Positions 1 through 4,665 of a stretch of 5,048 nt of DNA are shown piece after piece. The notes beneath the pieces were generated by a model. The model saw only the letters and a program-made list of their open reading frames with translations, searched no databases and had not been told where the DNA came from. The DNA comes from Hyphomicrobiales bacterium. GTDB lineage: Bacteria; Pseudomonadota; Alphaproteobacteria; Rhizobiales; Aestuariivirgaceae. The translations under genes and the position numbers were made by a program. Each line of letters starts with the position of its first letter. Position 1 is the first letter of the stretch. The stretch covers positions 1-5,048 of the forward strand of contig JALWJW010000134.1 of assembly GCA_026996935.1 (NCBI GenBank), written 5' to 3'.

Positions 1-16
1 GATCAAATCTAATCAT
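1..16 (-). CDS. DUF1178 family protein, first five codons only
   Basis: An ATG at 16-14 overlaps the TGA stop of the upstream hydrolase gene (ATGA arrangement), and the five codons visible read MIRFD before the window ends. DUF1178 proteins commonly begin with a very similar M-I-(R/K)-(F/Y)-x-L segment leading to a Cys-x4-His, and a DUF1178 gene follows the nitrilase-family gene in many alphaproteobacteria. The start codon and overlap are seen directly. The family assignment is inferred from gene order plus five residues, so it is provisional. Translation is probably coupled to the hydrolase gene. The function of DUF1178 is not established. Confidence 0.5.
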
Positions 17-852
17 AATGAAAATGCCCGATCATGCTGCAAAGCTGGAATTTTACCACGCGCTTCTTCAACCTGAGCCAATTCAATATCAGCATAAATA
101 ATATCTGTTGTTTCACCACCTTCTGCCAAAACCTCACCCCACGGTGAAATGATAAGACTATGCCCATAAGTTTCACGGCCATTTTCATGCAAGCCAGCCT
201 GACCAGGTGCAAGAATAAAACACCCCGTTTCAATGGCGCGGGCCCGTAACAACACATGCCAATGCGCTTGCCCAGAAACTTTAGTAAAAGCCGCAGGCAC
301 CGCAATCATTTGCGCCCCGGCTTTGGCCAATGTGCGGTAAAGATGAGCAAAACGCACATCATAACAAATTGAAAGACCCAGTTTTCCAAACGGCAAATCA
401 ACCACCATTGCTTTATCGCCTGCCGCATAATTGGCCGACTCGCGATAGGTTTCCCCACCGCCCAAATCCACATCAAACATGTGGATTTTATCGTAAGTTG
501 CAGCAATTGAACCATCAGGTAAAAACAACACCGATCGATTGACCAGCTTTTCACCCGCATCATCATGCAGACCAAGCGAACCAATCAACAAATAAATATG
601 CAACTTTTTCGCCAAAGCAGAAAACGCGGCAACCGCTTTATCATCACCTTGCCTACCAACACGGGCACGCAAAGCCTGATTGTTTTCTTCCATTAAGTTC
701 GTTACTTCAGGGGTCAGCACAAATTGCGCGCCATTATCAACCGCTTCAATAATTTGCCGGCTGGTATATGAAATATTTTGATCGACATCACGCCCGCTGC
801 ATGTTTGCACACAGGCAACCCGAACAGTTTGCGAGCGATCATCTAACATCAT
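13..852 (-). CDS. Carbon-nitrogen hydrolase, Nit (nitrilase/omega-amidase) family
   Basis: A cytoplasmic amidase-fold enzyme of 279 residues, a typical length for the Nit1/Nit2 branch. The family's catalytic Glu-Lys-Cys triad is visible: Glu49 in LTPEVTN, Lys122 in YDKIHMFDVD, and Cys163 in LSICYDVRF, the last followed by the usual R-F-x-x-L-Y-R segment. The C-terminal half has the family's WHVLLRARAIETG and YGHSLIISPWGEVLAE segments. The YDKIHMFDVD signature and the GETYRES that follows match the group that includes deaminated-glutathione amidases and 2-oxoacid omega-amidases. The exact substrate cannot be decided here, although a partner glutaredoxin gene makes a glutathione link attractive (inference). 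The start lies directly after the grxC stop (TAA then ATGATG), so either of two adjacent Met codons could be used. No clear Shine-Dalgarno sequence is present, which suggests coupled translation. The stop overlaps the next start by ATGA. Confidence 0.93.
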   Translation of the reverse strand: MMLDDRSQTVRVACVQTCSGRDVDQNISYTSRQIIEAVDNGAQFVLTPEVTNLMEENNQALRARVGRQGDDKAVAAFSALAKKLHIYLLIGSLGLHDDAGEKLVNRSVLFLPDGSIAATYDKIHMFDVDLGGGETYRESANYAAGDKAMVVDLPFGKLGLSICYDVRFAHLYRTLAKAGAQMIAVPAAFTKVSGQAHWHVLLRARAIETGCFILAPGQAGLHENGRETYGHSLIISPWGEVLAEGGETTDIIYADIELAQVEEARGKIPALQHDRAFSL

Positions 853-1113
853 TTACCCGGCAGCAAGCATAGGGTCTAAAGCCCCGCGCTTTTCAAGAGC
901 ATGAAGATCATCACAACCACCCACATGCGTATCACCGATAAAGATTTGCGGCACAGACGTTGCCCCACCAGATTTTTTACTCATATTGCGACGAGTCGAT
1001 GGATCAAAAGTCACATCAATTTCTTCCATCTCAACATTCTTACTTTTCAATAAGCGCTTGGCCATTGAGCAATAAGGGCACAATTTTGTTGTGTAGATGA
1101 GTACTTTAGCCAT
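853..1113 (-). CDS. grxC: Glutaredoxin 3 (class I, dithiol)
   Basis: A cytoplasmic glutathione-dependent disulfide reductase of 86 residues, normal for bacterial GrxC. The dithiol active site CPYC is at residues 12-15 after a beta strand (VLIYTTKLCPYC). The cis-proline glutathione-binding motif TSVPQIFI is at 52-59, and the GGCDDLHAL segment that contacts glutathione starts at 65. The start is supported by a GGAC stretch 7 bases upstream. It is the second gene of the comF-grxC-hydrolase cluster, 43 bases after comF and with no gap before the hydrolase. An out-of-frame ATG a few bases upstream reads into a stop after six codons and is not the start. The protein should keep ribonucleotide reductase and other thiol proteins reduced (family knowledge). 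Confidence 0.97.
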   Translation of the reverse strand: MAKVLIYTTKLCPYCSMAKRLLKSKNVEMEEIDVTFDPSTRRNMSKKSGGATSVPQIFIGDTHVGGCDDLHALEKRGALDPMLAAG

Positions 1114-1156
1114 TTTTGTCGTCCATTTTGTCTATCAAATAAAAAATCTATTCGTC

Positions 1157-1969
1157 TTATATATGCTGCCGTAACGGGTTGTTGACAAGAGCAAAAACCA
1201 AAACATCCACTTGTTCACATCCCGCCTCTAATAAAGCCTGCGCACAAGCTGTTGCCGTGGCTCCCGTGGTAATCACATCATCAACAAGAACCACTTTGGC
1301 TCCATAGAGTTTACCAGCTTCCTGCTCATCAACTTTAAACGCACCCTTCACATTCTTGCGGCGATCTTTTGATTGCAAACCAACCTGCTGACGTGTTGCA
1401 CGCGCACGCAGCAGAATATTATTATAATTTGAAATTCCTGATTTTTCGCTAATCAATTGGGCTAAATGAGCCGCCTGATTAAATCGGCGTTGCCATAAGC
1501 GAAACCGATGCAATGGCACAGGCACAATAAAATCAGCGTCCTTAAACAAATCGCGCCCTGCCCGCGCCATGCTTTGCGCCATCATATCACCAACCTCAAA
1601 CCGATCATAATATTTCAACGCATGAAGAAGCTTGCGCGAGGCATCATCAAAAACCACACTGGCCCGCGCCCGCTGCCAGACAGGTGGCCGCGCCAATGCC
1701 TGCATGGACACCACGCCAGGGCCAGGGTCAAAAGCAAATGGCACGCCCGTTCGATCACATAAGGGGTGTTCAATGAAGGTGAGTTCATTCCAGCAAGATG
1801 AGCAAACACGTCCACCATCAAGGGTCATTTGATAACAACTGACACATTGATGAGGCAGCAGCTTATCGACAATTTTTTTACCAAAAGAACGCAAAACCGC
1901 ACCGCCAGAAGACAATCGGACTAAACCTTTTGTGGAATCAGGTTTTTTTATCGCTGCGTGTTCGTCCAA
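1157..1969 (-). CDS. comF: ComF family protein (phosphoribosyltransferase fold with zinc finger)
   Basis: A ComF-type protein of 270 residues. The N-terminal four-cysteine zinc-ribbon element is at C42-x2-C45 and C56-x2-C59. Then come the ALKYYDRF segment (117-124), the VPVPLHRFRLWQRRFNQA block (149-166), and the type I phosphoribosyltransferase PRPP loop VVLVDDVITTGAT (226-238). ComF homologues take part in DNA uptake in naturally competent bacteria. In alphaproteobacteria the gene is usually a conserved singleton whose role is unclear, and no other competence gene is in view. The frame opens with a TTG at 1969-1967, without a strong ribosome binding site. About 40 residues precede the zinc finger, longer than usual, so an internal TTG start (for example the Leu codon at residue 19 or 26) is possible. 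The family call is firm; the exact start is not. Confidence 0.9.
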   Translation of the reverse strand: MDEHAAIKKPDSTKGLVRLSSGGAVLRSFGKKIVDKLLPHQCVSCYQMTLDGGRVCSSCWNELTFIEHPLCDRTGVPFAFDPGPGVVSMQALARPPVWQRARASVVFDDASRKLLHALKYYDRFEVGDMMAQSMARAGRDLFKDADFIVPVPLHRFRLWQRRFNQAAHLAQLISEKSGISNYNNILLRARATRQQVGLQSKDRRKNVKGAFKVDEQEAGKLYGAKVVLVDDVITTGATATACAQALLEAGCEQVDVLVFALVNNPLRQHI

Positions 1970-1986
1970 AATCTTGTACTAGAAGC

Positions 1987-2001
1987 CTTAACATTATTAA
2001 G
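1987..2001. repeat. Short inverted repeat in the divergent intergenic region
   Basis: Five-base arms CTTAA (1987-1991) and TTAAG (1997-2001) flank a 5-base spacer, centred in the 43-base gap between comF and the divergent methyltransferase-like gene. The repeat covers the candidate comF -10 element, where a repressor could act on both genes. The arms are short and AT-rich, so chance is a fair explanation. Confidence 0.3.
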
Positions 2002-2021
2002 TTGATCGCATTATGACTCAA
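1993..2021 (-). promoter_or_regulatory. Candidate sigma-70 promoter for comF-grxC-hydrolase cluster
   Basis: Reading the minus strand, TTGAGT (2021-2016) is separated by exactly 17 bases from AATAAT (1998-1993). This matches the TTGACA/TATAAT consensus at 4 and 5 of 6 positions. The predicted transcript would begin near 1986, about 17 bases before the TTG start of comF. The -35 element covers the first codons of the divergent gene at 2013, so the two promoters must overlap. No equally good promoter is visible for the plus-strand gene. This is inferred from base pattern only. Confidence 0.45.
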
Positions 2022-2849
2022 TCACGCAAAATATTCGACACCCAATTGGCCCGTTCACGCCGTATTAAGGCACTTAAATCACCAGAATATCCAGATTTCC
2101 TTGATAAAATCATCGCGCAGGAATTAGTTTCACGCTTAGAACTCATCGAGCGGACTTTTAAAACTTGCCTGATTGCAGGCCCTGCTTCCCCCGTTTTCAT
2201 AGACATCATCAAAGCATCGCCCAAATTATGCAACATCATTACCCAAGCCGATATTGAGTTTTCAACCGATTGGATTCCCTTTGGCGATGATAGCCTTGAT
2301 TGTATCATCGCCCCAACTGGCCTTGAAATGTCCAATGATCTTGTCGGCACCCTCATTCAAATTAACAAAGCCCTGCGCCCCGATGGATTATTCCTAGGTG
2401 CCATGTTCTCAAGTGCCACGTTACAAGAATTGCGCCACGTCTGGCTAAATGTCGAGATTGAAAAGAAAGATGGCGCTACACCGCGGGTCATTCCCTTTAG
2501 TGACGTGCGCCAGACAGGCGGCCTGCTGCAACGCGCCGGCTTTGGCTTACCTGTGTCTGATATGGATAGTTTTATCGTTCGCTATGATGGTGCCTTGGCC
2601 TTGATGAACGAACTCAAAACCATGGGGCTGACCAATCCGCTATGCGATCGCAGCCATTATTTTTGTTCAAAAAATATGTTGAAAAAAGTCGAGGAAGCTT
2701 ACGCAGCACTGTTTAGCGACCCCGATAAGCGCATAAGAGCAACATTTGAAATAAACTATTTAACCGCCTGGGCACCACACGAAGACCAGCAAAAACCATT
2801 AAAACCTGGTTCTGCAAAGCAACGATTAGCCGATGCGCTCAAACCTTAA
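2013..2849 (+). CDS. NDUFAF5/BioC-like SAM methyltransferase-fold protein
   Basis: A 278-residue class I methyltransferase-fold protein. It matches the alphaproteobacterial relatives of mitochondrial NDUFAF5, the complex I assembly factor that hydroxylates an arginine of the NDUFS7 subunit. Family landmarks are the IFDTQLARSRR start (7-17), FLDKIIAQELVSRLELI (29-45), LRPDGLFLGAMF followed by ELRHVW (121-144), PFSDVRQTGGLLQRAGF (161-177), and the C-terminal AWAPHEDQQKPLKPGSAKQ (252-270). The SAM-binding motif I, normally D-L-G-C-G-x-G, is replaced by CLIAGPAS (52-59). The usual V-N-D segment near residue 107 reads EMSND. SAM binding may therefore be weakened or altered (inference). The gene is divergent from comF, 43 bases away, and convergent with the pilin gene. 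The ATG at 2013 has only a weak ribosome binding site (TTGATCG region). It is not BioC proper, because no biotin genes are nearby. Confidence 0.85.
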   Translation: MTQSRKIFDTQLARSRRIKALKSPEYPDFLDKIIAQELVSRLELIERTFKTCLIAGPASPVFIDIIKASPKLCNIITQADIEFSTDWIPFGDDSLDCIIAPTGLEMSNDLVGTLIQINKALRPDGLFLGAMFSSATLQELRHVWLNVEIEKKDGATPRVIPFSDVRQTGGLLQRAGFGLPVSDMDSFIVRYDGALALMNELKTMGLTNPLCDRSHYFCSKNMLKKVEEAYAALFSDPDKRIRATFEINYLTAWAPHEDQQKPLKPGSAKQRLADALKP

Positions 2850-2860
2850 AAACCATCAAA

Positions 2861-2952
2861 AGCTTTAGCTCACATCTGCGAACCCCCGTAAGCCTTTAGC
2901 TTACATCTGCAAACCCCCGTAAGCCTTTAGCTTACATCTGCAAACCACTGTG
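2861..2952. repeat. Three-unit tandem repeat (about 31 bp) at a convergent gene junction
   Basis: Three head-to-tail units start at 2861 (30 bp), 2891 (31 bp) and 2922 (about 25 bp conserved, then diverging). Positions 2881-2915 are identical to 2912-2946 at a 31-base offset. The first unit differs by one deleted base and two substitutions. The third unit is the 3' end of the minus-strand pilin gene, so on that strand every unit carries the codons Phe-Ala-Asp-Val-Ser-stop. Units 2 and 3 each contain a perfect 6-bp hairpin. The whole block lies between the stop of the methyltransferase-like gene and the body of the pilin gene. It was probably formed by repeated duplication of the pilin 3' end. 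Confidence 0.9.
2888..2935. other. Two identical stem-loops within the tandem repeat
   Basis: GTAAGC-CTTTA-GCTTAC occurs at 2888-2904 and again at 2919-2935: a perfect 6-bp stem with a 5-base loop. In the second copy the pilin stop codon (2929-2927, minus strand) sits inside the loop. On the minus strand each is followed by a run of five or six G/T bases (GGGGGTTT) rather than a U tract, so neither is a textbook intrinsic terminator. They could still protect the 3' ends of the two converging mRNAs or slow polymerase (inference). The matching hairpin in the first unit is weak. Confidence 0.55.
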
Positions 2953-3145
2953 CAAAATCACCATATTTACTACCGATACCAGAAGAAATCGCTGGTAAAG
3001 CCGCAATTAATGCCAATCCCATAGCACTTGCAATCAATGCATATTCAATTGCTGTCGCCCCACATTCGCATTGTTGAAAACGAGCCATTTGACGCACCAA
3101 GCCGCGTTTTGCTGTCTTAAATCTGGTCTGAACTTTATTCTTCAT
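2927..3145 (-). CDS. flp: Flp/Fap-type (Tad) pilin precursor
   Basis: A small type IVb pilin precursor of 72 residues. A positively charged leader of 29 residues ends at Gly29. It is followed by the prepilin peptidase signature G/ATAIEY, with Glu34 and Tyr35 as the conserved E-Y pair, and then a hydrophobic helix (about 36-53, ALIASAMGLALIAALPAI). The predicted mature subunit is 43 residues, normal for Flp. Such pilins are cleaved by a TadV/CpaA-type peptidase and exported by the Tad machinery (family knowledge); none of those genes is in this window. The ATG at 3145 was chosen for its AAGGTG ribosome binding site 6 bases upstream. The frame stays open further upstream but there overlaps mutT. 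Oddities are a Cys-Glu-Cys just before the cleavage site, where acidic residues plus Ser are usual, and a 3' end that is tandemly repeated downstream. The gene lies 56 bases after mutT and may be cotranscribed with it; TATAAG at 3179-3174 could be a private -10 element. Confidence 0.87.
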   Translation of the reverse strand: MKNKVQTRFKTAKRGLVRQMARFQQCECGATAIEYALIASAMGLALIAALPAISSGIGSKYGDFAQWFADVS

Positions 3146-3151
3146 CAACTG

Positions 3152-3157
3152 CACCTT
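3152..3157 (-). promoter_or_regulatory. Ribosome binding site deciding the pilin start
   Basis: The minus strand reads AAGGTG, then six bases, then the ATG at 3145. This Shine-Dalgarno match is what places the pilin start here rather than at codons further upstream inside mutT. Confidence 0.65.
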
Positions 3158-3201
3158 TTTCAAATCACATCCACTTATAAAGTCCAGGCTTTGCCCATGC
3201 T

Positions 3202-3609
3202 CTAAAGCGCATCTATTAAATGTGGCACCAGCGGAACATCTGCTGGAGGCATCGGATAGTCTCTTAATTGGTTTGGTCTCACCCATTTAAGAGCTTGACC
3301 TTCCAAAGCCTGAACGCTGCCCTGCCACTTGCGGCATATATATAATGGCATCAACAAATGAAAATTTTCATAAGTATGACTGGCAAATGTTAAAGGTGCC
3401 AGACACGGTTTTGCCACTGTAATTGCCAATTCCTCTCTCAATTCACGAATGAGCGCCTCTTCAGGCATCTCACCCTCTTCAATCTTCCCGCCCGGAAACT
3501 CCCATAATCCGGCCATCGACTTAGCCGCTGGTCGTTGTGCAATTAAAACCCGATGGTCAGGGTCAACAAGCGCACACGCTACAACAAGCACTACTGATTT
3601 ATCACTCAT
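3202..3609 (-). CDS. mutT: MutT-type Nudix hydrolase (8-oxo-dGTP diphosphatase)
   Basis: A cytoplasmic Nudix enzyme of 135 residues, the normal MutT size. It is expected to hydrolyse 8-oxo-dGTP to the monophosphate, so that oxidised guanine is not built into DNA. The MutT signature GLWEFPGGKIEEGE (34-47) leads into the Nudix box G41-x5-E47-x7-R55-E56-L57-x-E59-E60-x-A62-I63. The metal-binding glutamates are intact. The box's near-invariant Gly is Ala62, a substitution that may be tolerated. The MutT-like N-terminus (VVLVVACALVDPDHRVLIAQRP) and the C-terminal ALKWVRPNQLRDYPMPPAD segment fit the family. The start ATG at 3609 has an AGGA ribosome binding site 7 bases upstream. In many related genomes mutT lies next to the methyltransferase-comF-grxC block; here a pilin gene sits between them. 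Confidence 0.92.
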   Translation of the reverse strand: MSDKSVVLVVACALVDPDHRVLIAQRPAAKSMAGLWEFPGGKIEEGEMPEEALIRELREELAITVAKPCLAPLTFASHTYENFHLLMPLYICRKWQGSVQALEGQALKWVRPNQLRDYPMPPADVPLVPHLIDAL

Positions 3610-3660
3610 TCGTGTTCCTATATATCTACTGTAAAAGTTAAAATTGTTTCTATACTGAAT

Positions 3661-3676
3661 AATAATGCGAATTATT
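3661..3676. promoter_or_regulatory. AT-rich inverted repeat upstream of mutT, candidate operator
   Basis: AATAAT and ATTATT form perfect 6-base arms around GCGA, about 52-67 bases upstream of the mutT start and next to a minus-strand TATAGA. The pattern AATAATGCGAATTATT resembles classical Fur-type boxes, which are built from AT-rich hexamers. In many rhizobia Fur is replaced by Mur, Irr or RirA, which use other motifs, so the regulator is not assigned. The symmetry is seen; the function is inferred. Confidence 0.35.
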
Positions 3677-3758
3677 TCTGATACATCATTTAGTAGTTAT
3701 TAAAACCTTAATCCAATGCTACACAGTCCTTTTCGCAACAAAGCAATAAAAAACTTGT

Positions 3759-3787
3759 TTGACGTGCAATTCTGTACTGGATATTTA
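3759..3787 (+). promoter_or_regulatory. Candidate rpmF promoter
   Basis: TTGACG (3759-3764, 5 of 6 to the consensus -35) is followed after 17 bases by TATTTA (3782-3787), a weak -10. A transcript would start near 3794 and have a leader of roughly 90 bases before rpmF, overlapping the start of the stem-loop at 3788-3823. The -35 is good and the spacing ideal, but the poor -10 limits confidence. Confidence 0.35.
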
Positions 3788-3823
3788 CTTGTTTTCAGGC
3801 TATAAGCCGCCTTCATAAACAAG
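3788..3823 (+). promoter_or_regulatory. Stem-loop upstream of rpmF
   Basis: A 7-bp outer stem pairs CTTGTTT (3788-3794) with AAACAAG (3817-3823). An inner 4-bp stem GGCT-ATA-AGCC lies at 3798-3808, with unpaired bases between the two. If transcription begins upstream, this would be a two-part hairpin in the rpmF leader. It lies about 60 bases before the start codon and could be a ribosomal-protein leader structure. If the start is instead near 3794, only the inner stem would be transcribed whole. I know of no matching described motif. Confidence 0.35.
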
Positions 3824-3881
3824 AATTTTATCATTTATGGGCCAGTTTTACTTGGTTCGCTTATAATTTTGGAGAATTTCC

Positions 3882-4067
3882 ATGGCTGTACCTAAGGGGA
3901 AAATATCACGTATGAAACGTGGTTTCCGTCGCTCTGGTCACACAACTGAGAAATCAGTTTACGTTGAAGACAAACAATCAGGCGAGTTGCGCCGCCCACA
4001 CCACATTGACCTGAAATCAGGCATGTACCGTGGACGTCAGGTTCTTGAAGCAAAAAGCGACTATTAA
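3882..4067 (+). CDS. rpmF: 50S ribosomal protein L32
   Basis: A large-subunit ribosomal protein of 61 residues, the normal L32 length. It starts MAVPKGKISRMKRGFRRS, which matches the L32 N-terminus (MAVPK followed by a basic, Ser/Arg-rich stretch). It ends with the conserved VEDKQSGELRRPHHIDLKSG (28-47) and MYRGRQVLEAK (48-58). It has no cysteines, so it is the zinc-free form. Gly6 stands where Lys or Arg is usual. The ATG has a GGAG ribosome binding site 7 bases upstream (3871-3874). In many bacteria rpmF is cotranscribed with fatty acid genes (plsX, fabH). Here it stands alone, followed directly by a strong terminator, which is usual for alphaproteobacteria as far as I recall. Overlapping frames on either strand are not genes. 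Confidence 0.97.
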   Translation: MAVPKGKISRMKRGFRRSGHTTEKSVYVEDKQSGELRRPHHIDLKSGMYRGRQVLEAKSDY

Positions 4068-4101
4068 GTTTCAAGCTTCCACATTACCTTACAAAATTTA
4101 T

Positions 4102-4132
4102 AAGCCAGTGTTTTTGCACTGGCTTTTCTTTT
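4102..4132 (+). terminator. Rho-independent terminator of rpmF
   Basis: AAGCCAGTG (4102-4110) pairs perfectly with CACTGGCTT (4117-4125), giving a 9-bp stem with a 6-base loop. It runs into a T-rich tract, TTTTCTTTT (4124-4132). It begins 34 bases after the rpmF stop, so it should end the rpmF transcript and separate it from the membrane-protein genes downstream. Confidence 0.93.
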
Positions 4133-4254
4133 GCCATTTGCTACCTATACGGTTAAGACTTGAGTCTGGAGTGCAGCGCGTTCTGTCGGATTCAAGTGTT
4201 CAATTTAACGTGTCACGCACTATTCTTACAAACGAACTTTCAGGAGTTTATCAA
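4133..4254 (+). promoter_or_regulatory. Intergenic region with weak candidate promoter for membrane-protein/MarC pair
   Basis: This stretch follows the rpmF terminator, so the next two genes need their own promoter. The best guess is TTCAAT (4199-4204), 16 bases, then TATTCT (4221-4226), which would give a leader of about 20 bases. Also visible are a short palindrome GACTTGAGTC (4157-4166) and distant arms ACTTGA (4158-4163) and TCAAGT (4192-4197), too short to be convincing alone. A reading frame continues upstream from 4255 through this region, but it has no protein-like character. Confidence 0.25.
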
Positions 4255-4665
4255 ATGCGTTTTTTGTCTGCCTTTCCCTTTTTGGCTCTTGCTTTAATCG
4301 CTTATAATGTTTTCGCTTTTTCCGGCGGTCTTGATTTACAAGCCGATATGTTCGTTTACGACATGATGTCAGGGGCCACTTTTGCCCTATCAAGCGGCGA
4401 TGTGCTCATTCTGGTTAGCCTTGGCCTGTTATTCCTTGAAGTGATAAAAGCTGCCAGCATTGGTACCGCAACGATTTTGGACCATATCCTTTCAACTGGC
4501 GTTTTCATTATTGCCCTGATCGAATTTTTATTGGTCAAACAAGCTGGCACCGCCGTATTCCTCATTCTCGTTGTCATGTGCCTTATTGATGTTGTGGCCG
4601 GCTATTCTGTTTCTATTCGTTCTGCTCGCCGCGATCTTAATGTTGGTTACGGAAATAATATCTAA
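4255..4665 (+). CDS. Conserved four-helix membrane protein of unknown function
   Basis: A 136-residue integral membrane protein with four predicted helices at about 4-22, 49-66, 74-94 and 98-119. A short extramembrane loop (23-47, with the acidic residues D27, D31, D36) lies between the first two, and a basic tail, SIRSARRDL (120-128), should be cytoplasmic by the positive-inside rule. Charged residues lie in or at the edges of helices 2-4 (E62, D76-H77, E90, D112), suggesting functional or packing roles. I recognise it as resembling small hypothetical membrane proteins common in alphaproteobacteria, but know no function. The ATG at 4255 is chosen for its AGGAG ribosome binding site (4242-4246) 8 bases upstream and because hydrophobic sequence begins at once. 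Its stop overlaps the MarC start by one base (TAATG), so the two are probably cotranscribed and translationally coupled. Confidence 0.85.
   Translation: MRFLSAFPFLALALIAYNVFAFSGGLDLQADMFVYDMMSGATFALSSGDVLILVSLGLLFLEVIKAASIGTATILDHILSTGVFIIALIEFLLVKQAGTAVFLILVVMCLIDVVAGYSVSIRSARRDLNVGYGNNI

Larger units (their letters stand above)
3610..3881. other. 272-base intergenic region between divergent mutT and rpmF
   Basis: No gene is visible here. The region is AT-rich and must hold the promoters of both mutT (minus) and rpmF (plus). Three candidate elements are listed separately: an AT-rich inverted repeat at 3661-3676, a promoter-like pair at 3759-3787, and a stem-loop at 3788-3823. A perfect TATAAT at 3862-3867 lies too close to the rpmF ribosome binding site to be an obvious -10 element. 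No clear mutT promoter could be picked, although TATAGA on the minus strand beside the inverted repeat is a possible -10. Confidence 0.6.

Noticed and set aside
9..584. Two minus-strand frames inside the hydrolase gene, and a plus-strand frame at 330-542
   Set aside because: They are shadows of a gene with an intact catalytic triad, and show no domain character or ribosome binding site.
1508..1832. Several short frames across comF on both strands
   Set aside because: They overlap the conserved ComF coding sequence and show no recognisable protein features.
2018..2356. Minus-strand frame of 112 codons within the methyltransferase-like gene
   Set aside because: It is antisense to conserved coding sequence and has no domain character.
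2850..2926. Intrinsic terminator for the methyltransferase-like gene
   Set aside because: Hairpins are present in the tandem repeat, but none is followed by a proper T tract on the plus strand, so they are reported only as stem-loops.
2861..2952. The 31-base periodic block as a small CRISPR array
   Set aside because: The units are head to tail with no unique spacers, and one unit is coding sequence of the pilin gene. No cas genes are present.
3146..3286. Longer pilin reading frame starting at 3286
   Set aside because: The extra 47 residues lie largely inside mutT and are not pilin-like. The ATG at 3145 has a good ribosome binding site.
3862..3867. Perfect TATAAT as the rpmF -10 element
   Set aside because: A start about 7 bases downstream would fall on the GGAG ribosome binding site, and no matching -35 is seen at 16-18 bases.
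3892..4074. Antisense frame covering rpmF
   Set aside because: The plus strand encodes an unmistakable L32; the antisense frame is a by-product.
4030..4254. Upstream extension of the small membrane protein frame, beginning inside rpmF
   Set aside because: It overlaps rpmF and crosses its terminator hairpin. The protein-like sequence and the AGGAG site begin only at 4255.
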